Assembly: GCF_009183815.1 (NCBI RefSeq)
Contig: NZ_WEHX01000002.1
Location: forward strand, 59,798 to 123,797
Direction: 5' to 3'
Source: Sutterella seckii
Lineage (GTDB): Bacteria; Pseudomonadota; Gammaproteobacteria; Burkholderiales; Burkholderiaceae_F
Length of the DNA: 64,000 nt
Below, piece by piece: positions 63,888 through 64,000 of this stretch. Under the pieces are notes generated by a model. It saw only the letters and a list, made by a program, of their open reading frames with translations, was not told where the DNA came from and did not search any database. The first letter of the stretch is position 1. The number at the start of each line of letters is the position of its first letter. The translations under genes and the position numbers were made by a program.

Positions 63888-64000
63888 GTGTGCCCGGCAT
63901 GGGCGATTTCTATAGGGTGAAAGTCCCGATGAGCAGGAGGTAGTGCCAAGCTCACAGCCAGAGGCAAGGGTGTCCGTCGTGAGGCGGAATCTGAAAGAAG
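63888..64000 (+). mobile_element. 5' end of a bacterial group II intron, truncated by window edge
   Basis: From the GTGTG at 63888 the sequence reads as domain I of a bacterial group II intron: GGGTGAAAGTCCCGAT at 63915-63930, a GGTAGTGCC segment, then GCAAGGGTGTCCGTCGTGAGGCGGAATCTGAAAGAAG at the end, which is a widely conserved stretch just inside the 5' part of these introns. The 5' boundary is inferred from the GUGYG rule. The reverse transcriptase gene and 3' end would lie beyond the window. The element follows the fadD terminator by three bases. Confidence 0.85.

Noticed and set aside
62101..63900. 599-residue open frame on the minus strand opposite fadD
   Set aside because: Antisense shadow of a well-supported acyl-CoA synthetase with no domain or ribosome-binding site.

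Overview
This window looks like chromosomal DNA of a GC-rich, anaerobic or microaerophilic betaproteobacterium, most likely a Burkholderiales gut lineage such as Sutterellaceae. This placement is inferred from gene content and was not tested against a database. The supporting features are a glnE gene divergent from a large YhdP/TIGR02099-type AsmA protein, a stand-alone IF-1 gene away from ribosomal protein genes, a Wolinella-type di-haem fumarate reductase membrane subunit, an arylsulfotransferase, a Dcu C4-dicarboxylate carrier, a NapC/NrfH-type tetrahaem cytochrome, and HemG, the quinone-linked protoporphyrinogen oxidase that works without oxygen. No rRNA, tRNA, CRISPR array, prophage or insertion sequence was seen. 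The only mobile element is the first ~113 bases of a group II intron at the right edge.

Layout. 1-7.9 kb: the end of purK overlapping a Sua5-type tsaC, then an ArsC-like protein, an EamA permease, murI, a hotdog thioesterase, kynB, a small nitroreductase, a DUF72 protein and an orphan FixJ-like regulator with an unusual receiver. 7.9-17.1 kb: a Spy/CpxP-like periplasmic protein, arylsulfotransferase, purB, the modABC molybdate importer with divergent modE and a clear ModE-type operator between them, then a tetrahaem cytochrome behind a perfect FNR box. 17.2-25.5 kb: pepN, fbp, a LapA-like membrane protein, upp, an orphan frdC behind a near-perfect FNR box, and aminopeptidase P. 25.5-29.2 kb: a small lipoprotein and an 1082-residue degenerate DEAD-box-like protein with a long acidic and then basic tail. 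29.7-35.3 kb: an FKBP isomerase and a housekeeping cluster (exported unknown, nadD, rsfS, rlmH, maf) with purD and yebC upstream. 35.9-44.1 kb: a broken M20 amidohydrolase, a NarL-like regulator, a Dcu carrier and an RND efflux pair. 44.2-54.3 kb: dnaJ, dnaK, grpE (with two matching sigma-32 promoters), hemH, a queuosine-precursor transporter, a YheT hydrolase and glnE. 54.4-64 kb: yhdP, a thioredoxin-like protein, a PlsC/CdsA-like pair, infA, hemG, an acyl-CoA synthetase and the group II intron start.

How it fits together. Much of the accessory content points to anaerobic respiration. FNR-type sites precede the tetrahaem quinol dehydrogenase and frdC. DcuB would exchange fumarate and succinate, the mod system would supply molybdenum for molybdoenzymes, and HemG and HemH complete haem synthesis without oxygen. 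The heat-shock genes form two transcription units, each with its own sigma-32-like promoter. The least explained item is the degenerate helicase-like protein. Other points of interest are a cysteine-rich N-terminus on GrpE, a CX3CH first haem site in the cytochrome, two response regulators that each lack a canonical receiver residue, a hairpin with a T-run in the cytochrome leader, and an intron inserted directly behind a terminator.
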